From Ruania suaedae (lineage in GTDB: Bacteria > Actinomycetota > Actinomycetes > Actinomycetales > Beutenbergiaceae), in the NCBI RefSeq assembly GCF_021049265.1, contig NZ_CP088018.1, positions 558,001-622,000 of the forward strand: DNA of 64,000 bases, in the 5' to 3' direction. The first letter of the stretch is position 1. Each line of letters starts with the position of its first letter. A program made the position numbers and the translations under genes. Shown piece by piece: positions 44,464-54,099 of the stretch. Under the pieces are notes generated by a model. That model did no database searches and was not told where the DNA came from. It saw nothing but the letters and a program-made list of their open reading frames with translations.

Positions 44464-45608
44464 GCGCGCGCCACGTCATCGGCGCCGGTGCCCGCGCCGC
44501 CACCTCGCTGACAGCAGACCTCGCCCGTTCGACGGGCTCGCTCACCGGGCGCACCTTGGCCTGGATCGAGACCTGGCTGGTCGGTGCCAAGCACGCGCGC
44601 TACGGCCTGGCCGTCACCCGGATCCTGCTCGGCCTGACCGCCCTGGGGATCCTGGCCACCAACTGGCGCACCCGCTACTACGCCTTCGGCAGCGGCTCGG
44701 TGTGGAACGGGGAGGCGGCCCAGCCGCTGAGCGACTTCCCGCAGATCCCACTGTTCAGCCTGTTCCACCGCGTGGCCCTCGACGACCTCACGTTCACCAT
44801 CCTCTACCTCGCCCTGGCCTGGCTGGCGCTGCTGGTGGTGCTGGGCTGGCGGACCAAGATCATCCTCCCCGTCTTCTTCGTCGCCTGGACCTCGTTCGTG
44901 GAGATGAACGACTCCCTGGGAGACCAGGGCGACAACATGTTCCGCATCACCCTGCTCGCGCTGCTCTTCGCCGACACCGCCGGTCGTTGGTCACTGGACG
45001 CCAACCGGCGCGCCGAGCCCGCCGCCCAGGACGGACCGTTGCTGCGGCGGGCCTGGAACGGCGGCCCATGGATGCCGTCCTGGCTGACGAACCTGGCCCA
45101 CAACCTGGTGCTCGTGGTGGTGACCTGCCACGTCTGCTTCGTCTACGCCTCCGGCGCCCTGTTCAAGGCCGGCGGCGCGCCCTGGCAGCACGGCTATGCG
45201 ATCTACAACCCGCTGCAGACGGCCCGCTTCGGCTCCTGGCCCGAGCTCAGCGACCTGCTCACCACCTGGGCACCGATGGTCACTGTGATCACGTGGAGCT
45301 CGATCATCCTGCAGATGATCTTCCCGCTCGCGCTGCTGCGCCGCCCCTCCCGGGTGATCGCCCTGTTCGGTATCACCTCCTTCCACGTCGGCATCGCCAT
45401 CCTCATGGGCCTGCCGTGGTTCTCGCTGGCGATGATCGCCATCGACGCGATCTTCATCCGCGACCTCACCTGGCGTTATGTCGCCGACCGGATCACCGGC
45501 GCCTGGCGCAGCGCCCGCGGCCGCGAGCCCTCCGAACCCGACGACCCGCCCGGCGCCGAGACCTCGGAAGAGACAGAGGAACGCCGCGCCGCAACGGCGG
45601 CCCGCTGA
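44460..45608 (+). CDS. HTTM-domain membrane protein (SdpB/vitamin K carboxylase-like)
   Basis: A 382-residue multi-pass protein with six to seven helices. The HTTM core is visible: GLAVTRILLGLTALGILATNW, the extracytoplasmic YYAFGSGSVWNG loop, LFSLFHRV, FVEMNDSLGDQGDNMFRITLLALLFADTAGRW (the conserved N-D-x-D segment) and FVYASGALFKAGGAPWQHGYAIYNPLQTARFG. HTTM includes vitamin K-dependent gamma-carboxylases and SdpB. The architecture lacks the extra C-terminal domain of true carboxylases. Translationally coupled to the DUF5819 gene, so the two likely form one membrane complex acting on a secreted substrate. Confidence 0.85.
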   Translation: MSARHVIGAGARAATSLTADLARSTGSLTGRTLAWIETWLVGAKHARYGLAVTRILLGLTALGILATNWRTRYYAFGSGSVWNGEAAQPLSDFPQIPLFSLFHRVALDDLTFTILYLALAWLALLVVLGWRTKIILPVFFVAWTSFVEMNDSLGDQGDNMFRITLLALLFADTAGRWSLDANRRAEPAAQDGPLLRRAWNGGPWMPSWLTNLAHNLVLVVVTCHVCFVYASGALFKAGGAPWQHGYAIYNPLQTARFGSWPELSDLLTTWAPMVTVITWSSIILQMIFPLALLRRPSRVIALFGITSFHVGIAILMGLPWFSLAMIAIDAIFIRDLTWRYVADRITGAWRSARGREPSEPDDPPGAETSEETEERRAATAAR

Positions 45609-45628
45609 CGCCCGTCCCGGAAACAGGG

Positions 45629-45643
45629 GAGACTGGAGGCATG
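45629..45643 (+). promoter_or_regulatory. Possible leaderless -10 element for the flavoprotein gene
   Basis: GAGACT (45629-45634), 6-nt gap GGAGGC, ATG 45641. The gap could instead be a very close ribosome site. Confidence 0.3.
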
Positions 45644-47116
45644 GTGCGCAGCGCAACGGACGTCGTCGTGATCGGCTCGGGCCCGAACGGGCTGACGGCG
45701 GCCGTCACGATGGCGCGCGCCGGCCTCGAGGTGATCGTGCTCGAGGCTCAGGCGGTGGCCGGCGGGGGTGCGCGCACGCTCGACTCGCCGCAGGCCGACG
45801 GGCTCCGTGAGGACATCTGCTCGGCCGTGCACCCGCAGGCGCTGGCCAGCCCCGCGTTCGGGGAGTTCGACTTCGCCGCCCGCGGGGTCGAGCTGATCGC
45901 ACCGGAGGTCTCCTACGCCCAACCCCTTGACGACGGGCGCGCCGCGATCGCCTACCGCTCGCTGGAGCGCACCGTGGCCGAGCTCGGCCCGGACGGACCG
46001 GCGTGGCAGCACTTCTTCGCACCCCTGGTCGAGAACGCCGGGCTGCTCACCGAACTTGCGCTGGGCGACCGCCGCCACGTGCCGGCAGGCCTGGGCAGCG
46101 TGCGCGGACTGCGCGCGCTGGCCGCTGCCGGGCTGCGGGTGCTCGAGCAGGCCACACCCGCCTGGAACCTGCGCTTCTCCAGTGACCTCGGCCCCGCCCT
46201 GCTCACCGGCGTGGCCGCCCACGCGATCGCCCCGCTGCCCAGCCCCGCCGCCTCCGGCACGGCGATGATGCTGGCCACGCAGGCCCACACCGTCGGCTGG
46301 CCGATCCCCGTCGGGGGGTCGGGCTCCCTGACGGCGGCCCTGATCGCCGACCTGGAGGCGCACGGCGGCCGCGTGGTCACCGATGCCGAGGTGCGGTCCT
46401 GGACCGATCTGCCACGTGCCCGGGCCTACCTCGCCGACACCTCACCGGCCGGGCTGGTGCAGATCTGGGGGGAACGGATGCGCCCGTCGGTGCGCCGCGC
46501 CCTGGAACGGTTCCGCTACGGCGACGCCGCGGCGAAGGTCGACTACGTCCTCTCCGGGCCGGTGCCGTGGGCGGATCCGCGCGTCGGCGAGGCCGCCACC
46601 GTGCACGTCGGTGGCACCCGGGAGCAGATGGCCGCGGCCGAGAACGAGGTCGCCTCGGGCCGGATGCCGCAGCGACCCATGGCCCTCTTCTCCGATCCGG
46701 CGATCGCCGACCCGGGCCGGATCGTCGGCGGCCTGCGCCCCGGCTGGGCCTACGCCCACGTGCCGGCCGGGCACCCCGGCGACATCACGGAGGCCCTGAC
46801 CGCGCAGATCGAACGGTTCGCGCCCGGGTTCCGGGACGTCGTCGTGAGCGCGCGTTGTACCCCGGCCTCGCAGATGTCGGTCCACAATGCGAACTACATC
46901 GGCGGTGACATCGCCTCCGGTGCCCTGTCCACCTGGGGCCTGCTGGCCCGCCCCCGGCTGGCGTGGGACCCCTACCGGGTCTCGATCCCGGGGGTGTATC
47001 TGTGCTCGCAGTCCACGCCGCCGGCCCCGGGCGTGCACGGCATGTCCGGATGGCACGCCGCTCGCCGGGCCCTCGCACAACGGTTCTCGCTGCCCGTGCC
47101 CTCGCTCGCTCCCTGA
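45641..47116 (+). CDS. Phytoene desaturase-like FAD/NAD-binding oxidoreductase
   Basis: A 491-residue flavoprotein of the CrtI/amine-oxidase-like family. The N-terminal dinucleotide-binding motif is DVVVIGSGPNGLTAAVTMARAGLEVIVLEA, followed by GGGARTLDSP. The C-terminal FAD contact region is IPGVYLCSQSTPPAPGVHGMSGWHAARRAL, which is typical of CrtI-like proteins. No carotenoid cluster is nearby, and the wide subfamily includes enzymes with unknown substrates (such as retinol saturase-like and PYROXD2-like proteins). It follows the HTTM gene by 32 bp and may be in its operon. No signal peptide. Confidence 0.85.
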   Translation: MVRSATDVVVIGSGPNGLTAAVTMARAGLEVIVLEAQAVAGGGARTLDSPQADGLREDICSAVHPQALASPAFGEFDFAARGVELIAPEVSYAQPLDDGRAAIAYRSLERTVAELGPDGPAWQHFFAPLVENAGLLTELALGDRRHVPAGLGSVRGLRALAAAGLRVLEQATPAWNLRFSSDLGPALLTGVAAHAIAPLPSPAASGTAMMLATQAHTVGWPIPVGGSGSLTAALIADLEAHGGRVVTDAEVRSWTDLPRARAYLADTSPAGLVQIWGERMRPSVRRALERFRYGDAAAKVDYVLSGPVPWADPRVGEAATVHVGGTREQMAAAENEVASGRMPQRPMALFSDPAIADPGRIVGGLRPGWAYAHVPAGHPGDITEALTAQIERFAPGFRDVVVSARCTPASQMSVHNANYIGGDIASGALSTWGLLARPRLAWDPYRVSIPGVYLCSQSTPPAPGVHGMSGWHAARRALAQRFSLPVPSLAP

Positions 47117-47133
47117 GCGCGTGACCGTCCCTC

Positions 47134-47160
47134 CTTGCACTCTCGGGCCGAGAGTGCCAA
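47134..47160. promoter_or_regulatory. CIRCE operator 1 (HrcA site)
   Basis: CTTGCACTC (47134-47142), 9-bp spacer, GAGTGCCAA (47152-47160). It matches the CIRCE consensus TTAGCACTC-N9-GAGTGCTAA at most positions. HrcA itself is not encoded in the window. Confidence 0.9.
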
Positions 47161-47168
47161 TAATGGCA

Positions 47169-47195
47169 TTAGCACTCTCGCTCTGAGAGTGACAA
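47169..47195. promoter_or_regulatory. CIRCE operator 2 (HrcA site)
   Basis: TTAGCACTC (47169-47177), 9-bp spacer, GAGTGACAA (47187-47195). The left arm is a perfect CIRCE half-site. Centre-to-centre distance to operator 1 is 35 bp, about three and a third helical turns. Confidence 0.92.
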
Positions 47196-47238
47196 CCGTG
47201 GTCAGCGAGACGAGGCGCCGGCCCGGTGCGTGACGTGA

Positions 47239-48951
<1,713 letters not shown>

Positions 48952-48979
48952 TCGAGCCCCTCGCCCTCACCTGAGGCAT

Positions 48980-49018
48980 CGAAGGCCCCCGGTTCCCTCG
49001 TGGAACCGGGGGCCTTCG
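48980..49018 (+). terminator. groEL terminator
   Basis: A perfect 17-bp stem (48980-48996 with 49002-49018) and a 5-nt CTCGT loop, 28 bp after the groEL stop. It may also serve the convergent DUF4031/HD gene that ends at 49050. Confidence 0.88.
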
Positions 49019-49049
49019 TCATGCGGGCCTTCGTCGTGCCGGAGGTGTC

Positions 49050-49937
49050 TCAGCTCGGGCTGCGTAGGCTCTCCAGCTCGGCCGTGAGGTTGGCGCGGGC
49101 CCGATCCTGCCATCGATGCACGCCCTGAGGCGTACGGAACAGCGGCTGCAGCTCCAGCAGGCCCTGCACGACGGCGGAGCGCCCCGTCCGCCAGTCGGCG
49201 TCGGTGACGTGGGCGTACTCCTGCCGGACCTGGTGGAGGTAGCGCCCGTAGCCGGCCTCGTCCCGCCCCAGGACGGCGAGATCGGCGTCGCACAGCAGCC
49301 CGCCGTGCAGATCCTCGGGATCGGGACGATGCGCCATGGTCACCAGCACCAGCCGGGTCACCTCCGCGACGAGGTCCCCCGGTAGCCCGGCGCCGTCGAG
49401 CGTGCGCTGCGCCAGCGCGGCCGACTGGCGTTCGTCCTCGCCTGCCTCACCGCGGTGGACGGCATCGTGGAACCACGCCGCCAGCAGCACCGCCGGCGGT
49501 GGGGAGTGCGGACGGCATAGTTTATCCAGCGCCTCCAGCACGTCCAGCAGGTGTTCGCTCGTGTGATAGCGCCGGTGGTCCTCCTCCCAGCGGTCGAGCA
49601 CTCCCCGGCCGAGGTCGGCCCGGCCGGGGAGAACCTGCTCCCACCTGCCGAGCAGGGCGGCGCGTCGTGGCCGGGGCCGCCGGCGGGCGGGCACCCGCAG
49701 CCCGCTGCGGCGAAGCCGCCGGATCAGCTCACCGGCGGGCACGGCCAGCGCCCCCCGGGCCACCAGCTCGGCGTGCAGTCGTACGGGGACGTCATAGTGG
49801 TCGGCGTCGAAGGCGCGCTCCGAGAGTCCCGCGGCAGCGGCGAACGCGTGCAACTCGGCGAGCGAGTGGTCGGAGACCAGATGTGAGAACCGGGTGCCGT
49901 GCGCCGGCCACAGCGGCGGGTCGATGAGGATGGCCAC
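49050..49937 (-). CDS. DUF4031 plus HD-domain phosphohydrolase-like fusion
   Basis: A 295-residue two-domain protein. DUF4031 is N-terminal (about 1-85): VAILIDPPLWPAHGTRFSHLVSDHSLAELHAFAAAAGL and FDADHYDVPVRLHAELVARGALAVPAGELIRRLRRSGL. The HD domain follows: RRYHTSEHLLDVLEAL (first His), AAWFHDAVHRGEAGEDERQSAALA (the HD pair), LVTMAHRP and LLCDADLAVLGRDEAGYGRYLHQVRQEYAHV. All metal ligands are present, so a phosphohydrolase is likely; substrate unknown. GTG 49937 lies 6 nt after TACGCT. Its HD part is related to the 50391-51386 gene. Confidence 0.87.
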   Translation of the reverse strand: MAILIDPPLWPAHGTRFSHLVSDHSLAELHAFAAAAGLSERAFDADHYDVPVRLHAELVARGALAVPAGELIRRLRRSGLRVPARRRPRPRRAALLGRWEQVLPGRADLGRGVLDRWEEDHRRYHTSEHLLDVLEALDKLCRPHSPPPAVLLAAWFHDAVHRGEAGEDERQSAALAQRTLDGAGLPGDLVAEVTRLVLVTMAHRPDPEDLHGGLLCDADLAVLGRDEAGYGRYLHQVRQEYAHVTDADWRTGRSAVVQGLLELQPLFRTPQGVHRWQDRARANLTAELESLRSPS

Positions 49938-49949
49938 CGGCCCAGCGTA
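49935..49949 (-). promoter_or_regulatory. Leaderless -10 element for the DUF4031/HD gene
   Basis: Minus strand: TACGCT (49949-49944), 6-nt gap, GTG 49937. It lies just before the end of the WXG100 gene (49954). Confidence 0.55.
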
Positions 49950-49953
49950 GAAC

Positions 49954-50244
49954 TCAGCGGGTGAACAGCCGGGTGTTGCTCGTCTCCGCGGTCTCGTACT
50001 CGCGCGCGCCGGTGTCCAGCGCCTGGGAGATCTGCTCCAGTGACGACTCCACCTGCTGCTGCGTGGCACGCCACTCCGTGATCAGCGCAGCGAACGACGT
50101 CGAGGCGCTGCCCCGCCACGAGCTCTGCAGCGACGTCAGGTGGCGCATCATGTTGGTCACCTCGGTGCGGATCGCCGCCGCGGACGTGCGTGCGCTCGCC
50201 CCCGCTCGGGCCACCTCGGCGCTGTCGACCTGGAACTGTGCCAT
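49954..50244 (-). CDS. WXG100-family (ESAT-6-like) protein
   Basis: A 96-residue helical-hairpin protein, the normal size for WXG100 substrates of type VII secretion. The turn motif is W-R-G in LTSLQSSWRGSASTSFAALITEW. Helix 1 is about residues 8-42 and helix 2 about 52-85 (ATQQQVESSLEQISQALDTGAREYETAE); the YxxxE-like export signal is represented by YETAE. ATG 50244 has a strong GAAGGAGG site. No partner WXG100, EccC or other ESX gene lies nearby, so it is an orphan or acts as a homodimer. It sits between two related HD-domain genes on the same strand. Confidence 0.9.
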   Translation of the reverse strand: MAQFQVDSAEVARAGASARTSAAAIRTEVTNMMRHLTSLQSSWRGSASTSFAALITEWRATQQQVESSLEQISQALDTGAREYETAETSNTRLFTR

Positions 50245-50390
50245 CTCGTCCTCCTTCGTCCCGGGTGCCGTGTGCATCCCGACGAGGACGACGCTACGAG
50301 CGCACCACCAGGGGAGGGGGAGCGGGCGTGCGGGGTTGTGGACGGAGCGGCATCGCGTGGTCCGAGCGGTGCTGGCTCAGCAGCGCCGCC

Positions 50391-51386
50391 TCAGCGACGT
50401 GGGCCGCGGTGGCCGTGCTTGATCGCCGGCATCCGTGGCGGCCGGCTGAGCGAGGGCACCGTCTCGGTGGAGTTGGCACTCTCGGTGGAGCGGGCACGCT
50501 CGGCGGGCTGAGCGGGCTCGGGTGACTCCGTCGCCCCGTCCTGCTCCGCCGTCACGTCCGACTGCTCGTCGTCCCCACCGGCCTCGGCCTGGTCGTCGTC
50601 GGCGGGGGCCTGCCCGTCCGGCCGGTCCTCCTGCTCGGGGCGGTCCTCGTCGGCTCGGGCGGCCTCCGCCTCGGCGCTGCCCCGCGGCGGGAGCTCGGCC
50701 AGGTCGGCAGCGAGCCGGTCCCGCTCGGCGCCGAGATTCTCGCGCGCCGCGTCCTCCCAGGACTGGGCCAGGGGGCTGGCGAACAGGGTGCTGCGCCCCA
50801 GCAGCTTGGCCACGATCGCCAGCCGGGCCTCGAGGTAGTCCCGGTCGGGGATGTGCCGGTACTCCTCGCGCACCTCCCGCCGATAGCCCTCGTAACGCTG
50901 TGGCTCGGCGGCGAGGCCCCCGAGGTCGGCGTCGCACAGCGCCTGGGCGTCGATGTCGCCCTTGGGTGCACTGTGCCGGGAGATCGCGATGATGAGCTCG
51001 GCCACCCGGTCCACGATGTCGCTGGGCACCCCCAGCTCGGTCAGCTCTGCGCGGGCCAGATCCGCGGAGGCGAGTTCGTCCACCCCGCCCCGGTGGGCAT
51101 AGGCCTGACGGGCAGCGGCGTCGAAGGCCGCGCCGTGGTACCAGGCGGCGATGCGCACCACATCGGGGTTGTGGGTCTCCGGTGCGAGCTCGTCCACCCG
51201 GGCGAGCACCCCGATCAGCCGCTTGAGGTTGTGGTGGATCCGGCTCGGATCCGACCACCGCCGGATCAGCCGCTCACCGCAGGCCTCGATCTCGGCTCGC
51301 CCGGCAGTGGCGCCGACGGCCTCCAGGCTGCGGCGCCAGGCTGCGAGTACCCATCCCGGTGCGTCGACGACGCCCATCACGCTCAC
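50391..51386 (-). CDS. HD-domain protein with disordered acidic C-terminus
   Basis: A 331-residue protein. The HD phosphohydrolase-like domain (about 10-225) has IHHNLKRLIGVLARVDEL (His replacing the first HD ligand context), AAWYHGAAFDAAARQAYAHRGGVDE and ALCDADLGGLAAEPQRYEGYRREVREEYRHIPD. The HD dyad is H-G in WYHGAAFD, so one metal ligand may be lost. The C-terminal about 105 residues are Glu/Asp/Ala/Pro-rich and disordered, ending basic (KHGHRGPRR). GTG 51386 is used; GTG 51380 or ATG 51377 fit the GAGGA site better. It shares the SWEDAAREN/HRWQDRARAN tail with the DUF4031/HD protein. Confidence 0.8.
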   Translation of the reverse strand: MSVMGVVDAPGWVLAAWRRSLEAVGATAGRAEIEACGERLIRRWSDPSRIHHNLKRLIGVLARVDELAPETHNPDVVRIAAWYHGAAFDAAARQAYAHRGGVDELASADLARAELTELGVPSDIVDRVAELIIAISRHSAPKGDIDAQALCDADLGGLAAEPQRYEGYRREVREEYRHIPDRDYLEARLAIVAKLLGRSTLFASPLAQSWEDAARENLGAERDRLAADLAELPPRGSAEAEAARADEDRPEQEDRPDGQAPADDDQAEAGGDDEQSDVTAEQDGATESPEPAQPAERARSTESANSTETVPSLSRPPRMPAIKHGHRGPRR

Positions 51387-51521
51387 GTTCCTCGTTCGGA
51401 GAACAGGTTCACGTCATCGTAGACCCGCCCGGCGGGTCCACGGAGACGCTGATGGCCTCCGCGCCGCGATCGTGATCAGCCTGTCATCGCAGCCCTGGGA
51501 GGCGGGCGCCGGTACCGCAAC

Positions 51522-51536
51522 TACGCTGGGGTCATG
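51522..51536 (+). promoter_or_regulatory. Leaderless -10 element for the moaB/moaE gene
   Basis: TACGCT (51522-51527), 6-nt gap, ATG 51534. Confidence 0.55.
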
Positions 51537-52535
51537 ACGGGACAGGTACGCGCGGCCGTGATCACGGTCTCGGACCGGTGCGCGCGCGGTGAGCGGGTGG
51601 ACCGGTCGGGCCCTGCGGCCGCCGCGATGCTGGCCGAGGCAGGCTACGCCGTCGGTGACGTGCGGGTGGTGCCGGACGGCGCGGACGCCGTCGAGAGTGC
51701 TCTGCGGGCGGCGCTGGCCTCGGGCGCCCGGGTGGTGCTGACCACCGGCGGCACGGGCATCTCCCCGCGCGACCGTACCCCCGAGGGCACCGCGCCGGTG
51801 CTGGACCGCCGTCTGCCCGGCATCATCGAGTACGTGCGCCGCGTGGACGCCGACGACGTCCCCACCGCCGTGCTCAGCCGGGCGCTGGCGGGCGTGGCCG
51901 GCCGTGCCCTGGTGATCAATGCGCCGGGCTCGATCGGTGGTCTCACCTCGACTGTGCGGGCCGTGGTGCCGCTGATCGCCCACGTGCTCGACCAGCTCGA
52001 CGGTGGCGACCACCCGCCGATGACCCCCGCGCAGGCCGAGGTGCGCACAGCCACAGCTACCCCCACAGCCACGGAGACGTCGCCGTCAGGGCCCGCGTCT
52101 GAGGCCGAGGCGCCCGTGGCACTGGCGCAGCTCAGCGCCGACGCGCTGGACCTGGCCACTCATCAGGAGGCCGTGACCGGATCCGCGGACGGGGCGGCGG
52201 CCTGCTTCGTCGGCACCGTCCGCGACCACAGCCCGGACGCTGCCGGGCGGGTGGTCGGATTGGAGTACGCCGCCCATCCCGATGCCCCGGCCGCCCTGCA
52301 GCGGATCGCCGCGGACGTGGCGGCCCGGCACCCGCAAGTCAGGCTCGCCGTCAGCCATCGCACAGGTGAACTGGCCGTGGGGGACGCGGCGATCGTGGCG
52401 TGCGCCGGGTCGGCCCACCGCGCCGAGGCGTTCGAGGCGTGCCGGGACCTGGTCGAGACGGTCAAGGCCGAGCTGCCGATCTGGAAGAAGCAGCTCCTGG
52501 CGGACGGCTCACACACCTGGGTGGGGGCGCTCTGA
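51534..52535 (+). CDS. Fused MoaB/MogA-like and MoaE molybdopterin synthesis protein
   Basis: A 333-residue fusion of two cofactor enzymes. The N-terminal MoaB/Mog domain (about 1-160) adenylylates molybdopterin: VITVSDRCARGERVDRSGP, LTTGGTGISPRDRTPE and INAPGSIGGLTSTV. A Thr/Ala/Pro linker (about 165-185, ATATPTATETSPSGP) follows. The C-terminal MoaE domain (about 190-333) is the large subunit of molybdopterin synthase: GAAACFVGTVRDHSPDAAGRVVGLEYAAHP, HRTGELAVGDAAIVACAGSAHRAEAFEACR and the Lys-rich active segment PIWKKQLLADGSHTWVG. Its stop overlaps the moaA start (TGATG). The small subunit MoaD is on the facing operon. Confidence 0.93.
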   Translation: MTGQVRAAVITVSDRCARGERVDRSGPAAAAMLAEAGYAVGDVRVVPDGADAVESALRAALASGARVVLTTGGTGISPRDRTPEGTAPVLDRRLPGIIEYVRRVDADDVPTAVLSRALAGVAGRALVINAPGSIGGLTSTVRAVVPLIAHVLDQLDGGDHPPMTPAQAEVRTATATPTATETSPSGPASEAEAPVALAQLSADALDLATHQEAVTGSADGAAACFVGTVRDHSPDAAGRVVGLEYAAHPDAPAALQRIAADVAARHPQVRLAVSHRTGELAVGDAAIVACAGSAHRAEAFEACRDLVETVKAELPIWKKQLLADGSHTWVGAL

Positions 52536-53548
52536 TGGTCTCCGAGCATCTCGCCCGCCCCCTGGTCGACGCCTTCGGGCGCGTGCACCGCGATCTGCGC
52601 ATCTCCCTGACGGACAAGTGCAACCTGCGCTGCGCCTACTGCATGCCGCCCGAGGGCGTGCCGTGGCTGAGCAAGAACAACATCCTCACCACCGACGAGC
52701 TCGTGCGGGTGGCGCAGGTGGCCGCAGCGCTGGGGATCGTCGAGGTGCGCCTGACCGGCGGGGAACCGCTGCTGCGGCAGGACGCCGTCGACGTGGTGCG
52801 CCGGATGGCCGCGATCGAGGGGGCGACCGGCCCGCTCGAGGTCTCCATGACCACGAACGGCATGGCGCTCCCGCGCGTGGCCGCCGACCTCGCCGAGGCC
52901 GGCCTGGCTCGGGTCAACATCAGCCTCGACACCCTGAACAAGGAACGCTTCCACGAGCTGACCCACCGGGACCGGCTCGCGGACGTCCTCGCCGGGATCG
53001 ACGCGGCGCTCGCGGCCGGGCTCAACCCGGTCAAGATCAACGCCGTGGCCATGCGCGACGTCAACGACGATGAACTCGTCGACCTGGTGCGCTTCGCCGC
53101 CCGCTCCGGATGCGAGATGCGCTTCATCGAGCAGATGCCGCTGGATGCCGGGCACCTCTGGTCGCGGGTGGCGATGGTGCGCGGGGAGGAGATCCTGGCC
53201 CAGTTGGAGCAGGCCTTCACCCTCACCCCGCTGCCCGGCCGGGGCGCGGCTCCGGCCGAACGCTTCCTCGTCGACGGCGGCCCCACCACCGTCGGTGTGA
53301 TCCGATCGGTGACCAAACCGTTCTGCGGGGCATGTGACCGGGTGCGGATCACGGCCGACGGGCAACTGCGCAACTGCCTGTTCGCGCGGGAGGAGTCCGA
53401 TCTGCTCACCGTGCTGCGCTCGGGCGGGACCGATGACGACGTCGCCGAGCTCATGCACCGCTGCATCGCCGGCAAGCTGCCGGGCCACGGGATCAACGAC
53501 CCGGGCTTCCTGCAGCCGGACCGGCCGATGAGCGCCATCGGTGGCTGA
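52535..53548 (+). CDS. moaA: GTP 3',8-cyclase MoaA (radical SAM)
   Basis: Converts GTP to 3',8-cyclo-GTP, the first committed step of molybdenum cofactor synthesis. It has 337 residues. The radical-SAM cluster is CNLRCAYC (CxxxCxxC). The GGEP-type SAM motif is in VRLTGGEPLLRQD. The second 4Fe-4S cluster is ligated by PFCGACDRVRITADGQLRNCLF. The C-terminus ends MSAIGG, and the terminal Gly-Gly is needed for activity in known MoaA proteins. ATG 52535 overlaps the preceding stop. Confidence 0.96.
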   Translation: MVSEHLARPLVDAFGRVHRDLRISLTDKCNLRCAYCMPPEGVPWLSKNNILTTDELVRVAQVAAALGIVEVRLTGGEPLLRQDAVDVVRRMAAIEGATGPLEVSMTTNGMALPRVAADLAEAGLARVNISLDTLNKERFHELTHRDRLADVLAGIDAALAAGLNPVKINAVAMRDVNDDELVDLVRFAARSGCEMRFIEQMPLDAGHLWSRVAMVRGEEILAQLEQAFTLTPLPGRGAAPAERFLVDGGPTTVGVIRSVTKPFCGACDRVRITADGQLRNCLFAREESDLLTVLRSGGTDDDVAELMHRCIAGKLPGHGINDPGFLQPDRPMSAIGG

Positions 53549-54032
53549 CCTGCCTGGTCCAGCGATCCCGGAGCTGGGGGTGCTCCCGGCACTGCACGAG
53601 GCGATCGCCGTCCACGGCGCCGTGGCACTCGGCGGCTCGGGCCTGCTGCGCGCCCTGGGTATCGAGGTCGCCGTCAACGACTGGGACCTGATCACCGACG
53701 CCGACCCGGAATTGGTGCGCGCGGCGATCGACGGGCTCGGCCTGCCGGTGCGCCGGGTCGGCGGTGACAGCGAGCGGTTCGCCACCCGGGCGCTGTTCCA
53801 GGTGTGCGACCCCGGCACCGGGCGCGCGATCGACGTGATGGTGGACTTCGCGATCGTCAGCGGCAGCGAGGTGGTGGCGATCCCGGTGCGGCCGCTGCGC
53901 CGATGGCACGGGCTGTGGCTGGCCGACCCCCGCGACTGGGAGCTGGCCTACCGGTTGATGGGCCGCCCGGAGAAGGCAGCGCTGCTGCGGGACTGGCTCA
54001 CCGCCTCCCACGGCACGGCCAACACCGCGTGA
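53541..54032 (+). CDS. Nucleotidyltransferase-fold-like protein
   Basis: A 163-residue protein without confident family. GAVALGGSGLLRALGIEVAVNDWDLITDADPELVRAAIDGLGL resembles a nucleotidyltransferase active site (GG[S/G] followed by D-W-D). AIDVMVDFAIVSGSEVVAIP would supply the third acidic position. The C-terminal WLADPRDWELAYRLMGRPEKAALLRDWL fits helices that follow such domains. GTG 53541 overlaps the moaA stop by 8 bp, suggesting co-translation, though a role in cofactor synthesis is not evident. Could act on nucleotides or small molecules. Confidence 0.7.
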   Translation: MADLPGPAIPELGVLPALHEAIAVHGAVALGGSGLLRALGIEVAVNDWDLITDADPELVRAAIDGLGLPVRRVGGDSERFATRALFQVCDPGTGRAIDVMVDFAIVSGSEVVAIPVRPLRRWHGLWLADPRDWELAYRLMGRPEKAALLRDWLTASHGTANTA

Positions 54033-54084
54033 ACAGCATCACCCGGTCGGTGAGACGGACCGGCGCAGGAGCGCGAGGATCTGG

Positions 54085-54099
54085 CAGGTTGGGGGGATG
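54085..54099 (+). promoter_or_regulatory. Possible leaderless -10 element for the 54097 gene
   Basis: CAGGTT (54085-54090), 6-nt gap GGGGGG, ATG 54097. The first base deviates; the G-run could also act as a poor ribosome site. Confidence 0.3.

Noticed and set aside
44460-45608. HTTM protein as a true vitamin K-dependent gamma-carboxylase
   Set aside because: The protein lacks the extra C-terminal domain and the known carboxylase lysine context could not be located; only HTTM/SdpB-like is supported.
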